From NCBI GenBank assembly GCA_018816605.1, contig JAHIVS010000295.1, positions 1 to 6,057 of the forward strand: a DNA stretch of 6,057 nt, written 5' to 3'. The position numbers were made by a program, and so were the translations under genes. This DNA is from Pseudomonadota bacterium (GTDB lineage: Bacteria > Desulfobacterota > Desulfobacteria > Desulfobacterales > Desulfobacteraceae). This document shows positions 4,681 through 6,057 of this stretch, piece by piece. Under the pieces are notes generated by a model that searched no databases, had not been told where the DNA came from, and saw only the letters and a list, made by a program, of their open reading frames with translations. Within the stretch, counting starts at the first letter, position 1; every line of letters starts with the position of its first letter.

Positions 4681-6057
4681 TCAGCTTTTAACGTTAAAGG
4701 TCAACTCTTCGTTCTTGAGGCCGATGGAAAGCTTCCCTCCTTTTTCAAGTCTGCCAAAAAGAATTTCATCGGTGAGTTTGTCTTTAATGGTTGTTTGAAT
4801 GAGCCGGGCCAGGGGTCTGGCCCCAAACTTGGGGTCATGGCCTTTGCGGGCCAGAAAAGCCCTGGCCTTGGCTGAATAGGTTAAGGAGATGCCCTTGGCT
4901 TTCAGCATGGCTTTGAGTTCTTCCATGTTCTTATCAACGATCATCTCCATCACCTGTTTTGACAGATGATTGAACTGAACAATGCCGTCCAGTCGATTTC
5001 TGAATTCCGGGCTGAATGTTTTTTCCACTGCCTTGAGCCCTTTGGAGTCCGTATCAGCGGCCTGGGAACTGAAGCCAATGCTGTTGGCACTCATTTCCCT
5101 GGCGCCGGCATTGGAGGTCATGATAAGGATGACGTTCCTGAAATCGGCAGACTTGCCGTTGTTGTCGGTCAATGTGGCATAATCCATGACCTGGAGCAGG
5201 ATATTGTACAGATCCATGTGGGCTTTTTCAATTTCATCCAGCAATAGGATTGAGTGGGGATGTTTTCTGATACTATCGGTTAAAATACCGCCCTGTTCAA
5301 AGCCGATATAACCCGGAGGCGCTCCGATCAGCCGTGACACTGCATGTTTTTCCATGTACTCGCTCATGTCAAACCGCAAGAATTCAATTCCCATATTGGC
5401 AGCCAGCTGTTTTGCCATTTCGGTTTTTCCCACACCGGTCGGGCCCATGAACAAAAAAGAACCAATGGGACGGTCCGGCGCTGCAAGGCCTGCCCGGGAT
5501 CTTTTGATGGCCGTGGTAAGGATTTTGATGGCATCATCCTGGCCGTAAATAACCTTGAACAGTCTTTCCGGAAGGGATTCAAGGTTTGCCTTGTCCGTTG
5601 ATGTCACACTGGTGACCGGTACTTTGGCAATCTTTGCCACAATGGTTTCAATATCTGTTAAGCTGACATTTTTACGCTTGCCGGATCCTTTAAGGCGCAG
5701 ATAGGCCCCGGTTTCATCAATCACATCAATTGCCTTGTCCGGCAACAGCCGGTCATTGATATATTTGTCAGACAGGTAGGCTGCCGCTTCTATGATTTTA
5801 TCCGAATAATTCAAACCATGGTGTTCTTCGTAATGGGGTCGCAGTCCTTTTAAAATTTCGCAGGTTTCAGCCACACTGGGTTCGGCCACTTCAATCTTTT
5901 CAAATCGTCTTGAAAAGGCCCGGTCTTTTTCAAAATGGTTTTTATATTCTTCGTAGGTGGTGGTGCCGATACACTTGATATCCCCCGAGGAAAGGGCGGG
6001 TTTCAGAATATTGGAGGCATCCATTGAACCGCTGGTGGTTGCCCCTGCCCCCACCAC
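4681..6057 (-). CDS. clpA: ATP-dependent Clp protease ATP-binding subunit ClpA, C-terminal 458 residues
   Basis: ClpA is the hexameric AAA+ unfoldase that feeds proteins to ClpP. The window holds the C-terminal 458 residues; the first codon is GTG for an internal valine (VVGAGATT, just after the D1 Walker B region), so the start lies beyond the right edge. By alignment in memory with E. coli ClpA (758 residues), about 290 residues are missing. Visible are the end of D1 with the RR pair at 50-51 and the D2 Walker A GPTGVGKT (205-212). D2 continues with pore loop GYIGFEQGG (249-257), Walker B LLLDEIEKA (271-279), sensor 1 TSNAG (314-318), arginine-finger segment FRNRLD (352-357) and sensor 2 GARPLAR (412-418). 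No ClpB/ClpC-type middle coiled coil separates D1 from D2, which points to ClpA. The ClpP-docking loop is IGF (327-329) instead of the E. coli IGL, a common variant. TGA abuts the ATG of aat. Confidence 0.97.
   Translation of the reverse strand: MVGAGATTSGSMDASNILKPALSSGDIKCIGTTTYEEYKNHFEKDRAFSRRFEKIEVAEPSVAETCEILKGLRPHYEEHHGLNYSDKIIEAAAYLSDKYINDRLLPDKAIDVIDETGAYLRLKGSGKRKNVSLTDIETIVAKIAKVPVTSVTSTDKANLESLPERLFKVIYGQDDAIKILTTAIKRSRAGLAAPDRPIGSFLFMGPTGVGKTEMAKQLAANMGIEFLRFDMSEYMEKHAVSRLIGAPPGYIGFEQGGILTDSIRKHPHSILLLDEIEKAHMDLYNILLQVMDYATLTDNNGKSADFRNVILIMTSNAGAREMSANSIGFSSQAADTDSKGLKAVEKTFSPEFRNRLDGIVQFNHLSKQVMEMIVDKNMEELKAMLKAKGISLTYSAKARAFLARKGHDPKFGARPLARLIQTTIKDKLTDEILFGRLEKGGKLSIGLKNEELTFNVKS

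Noticed and set aside
6055..6057. GTG at the right edge as the start of clpA
   Set aside because: It encodes an internal valine in the D1 domain; the gene clearly continues beyond the window.

Overview
The window carries seven recognisable protein-coding genes, six on the minus strand and one on the plus strand, with almost no non-coding DNA apart from one stretch of about 320 bases. The genes are ordinary Gram-negative housekeeping and signalling types: ClpA, Aat, Lgt, FxsA, a nitroreductase, an HDOD protein and a YihY/BrkB membrane protein. Together with moderate GC by eye and the protein style, they suggest a Gram-negative bacterium, perhaps a sulfate-reducing Desulfobacterota (former Deltaproteobacteria) lineage. 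That placement is inference; no ribosomal RNA or other decisive marker is present. I saw no tRNA, rRNA, CRISPR array, insertion sequence or phage gene.

Right part (3949-6057, minus strand): the C-terminal part of clpA enters from the right edge, and aat starts on the base after its stop codon. Aat tags proteins with N-terminal Leu/Phe, and ClpA (with ClpS and ClpP, not in the window) unfolds them for degradation, so this is a two-gene piece of the bacterial N-degron pathway.

Middle (2734-3948, minus strand): lgt, the first enzyme of lipoprotein maturation, has a clear ribosome binding site at 3624. Between aat and lgt lie about 320 bases with no intact gene. They hold protein-like stretches in all three minus-strand frames, which may be the remains of a small gene. 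Downstream of lgt is a 57-base gap with a likely promoter whose -35 box overlaps the lgt stop codon. Its -10 region is overlapped by a 19-base inverted repeat.

Left part (1-2733): that promoter would drive a minus-strand operon of fxsA, a small nitroreductase and an HDOD-domain protein. The HDOD gene begins on the base after the nitroreductase stop. It ends three bases from the convergent end of the plus-strand yihY/brkB-type gene. That gene is cut by the left edge, and its first ~88 bases appear to need three frame changes to be read, which looks like either low-quality contig-end sequence or a damaged gene.

No clearly new system is visible. The points most worth a second look are the broken frame between aat and lgt, the palindrome over the fxsA promoter, the HDOD protein that keeps HD-type metal ligands, and the frameshifted left edge.
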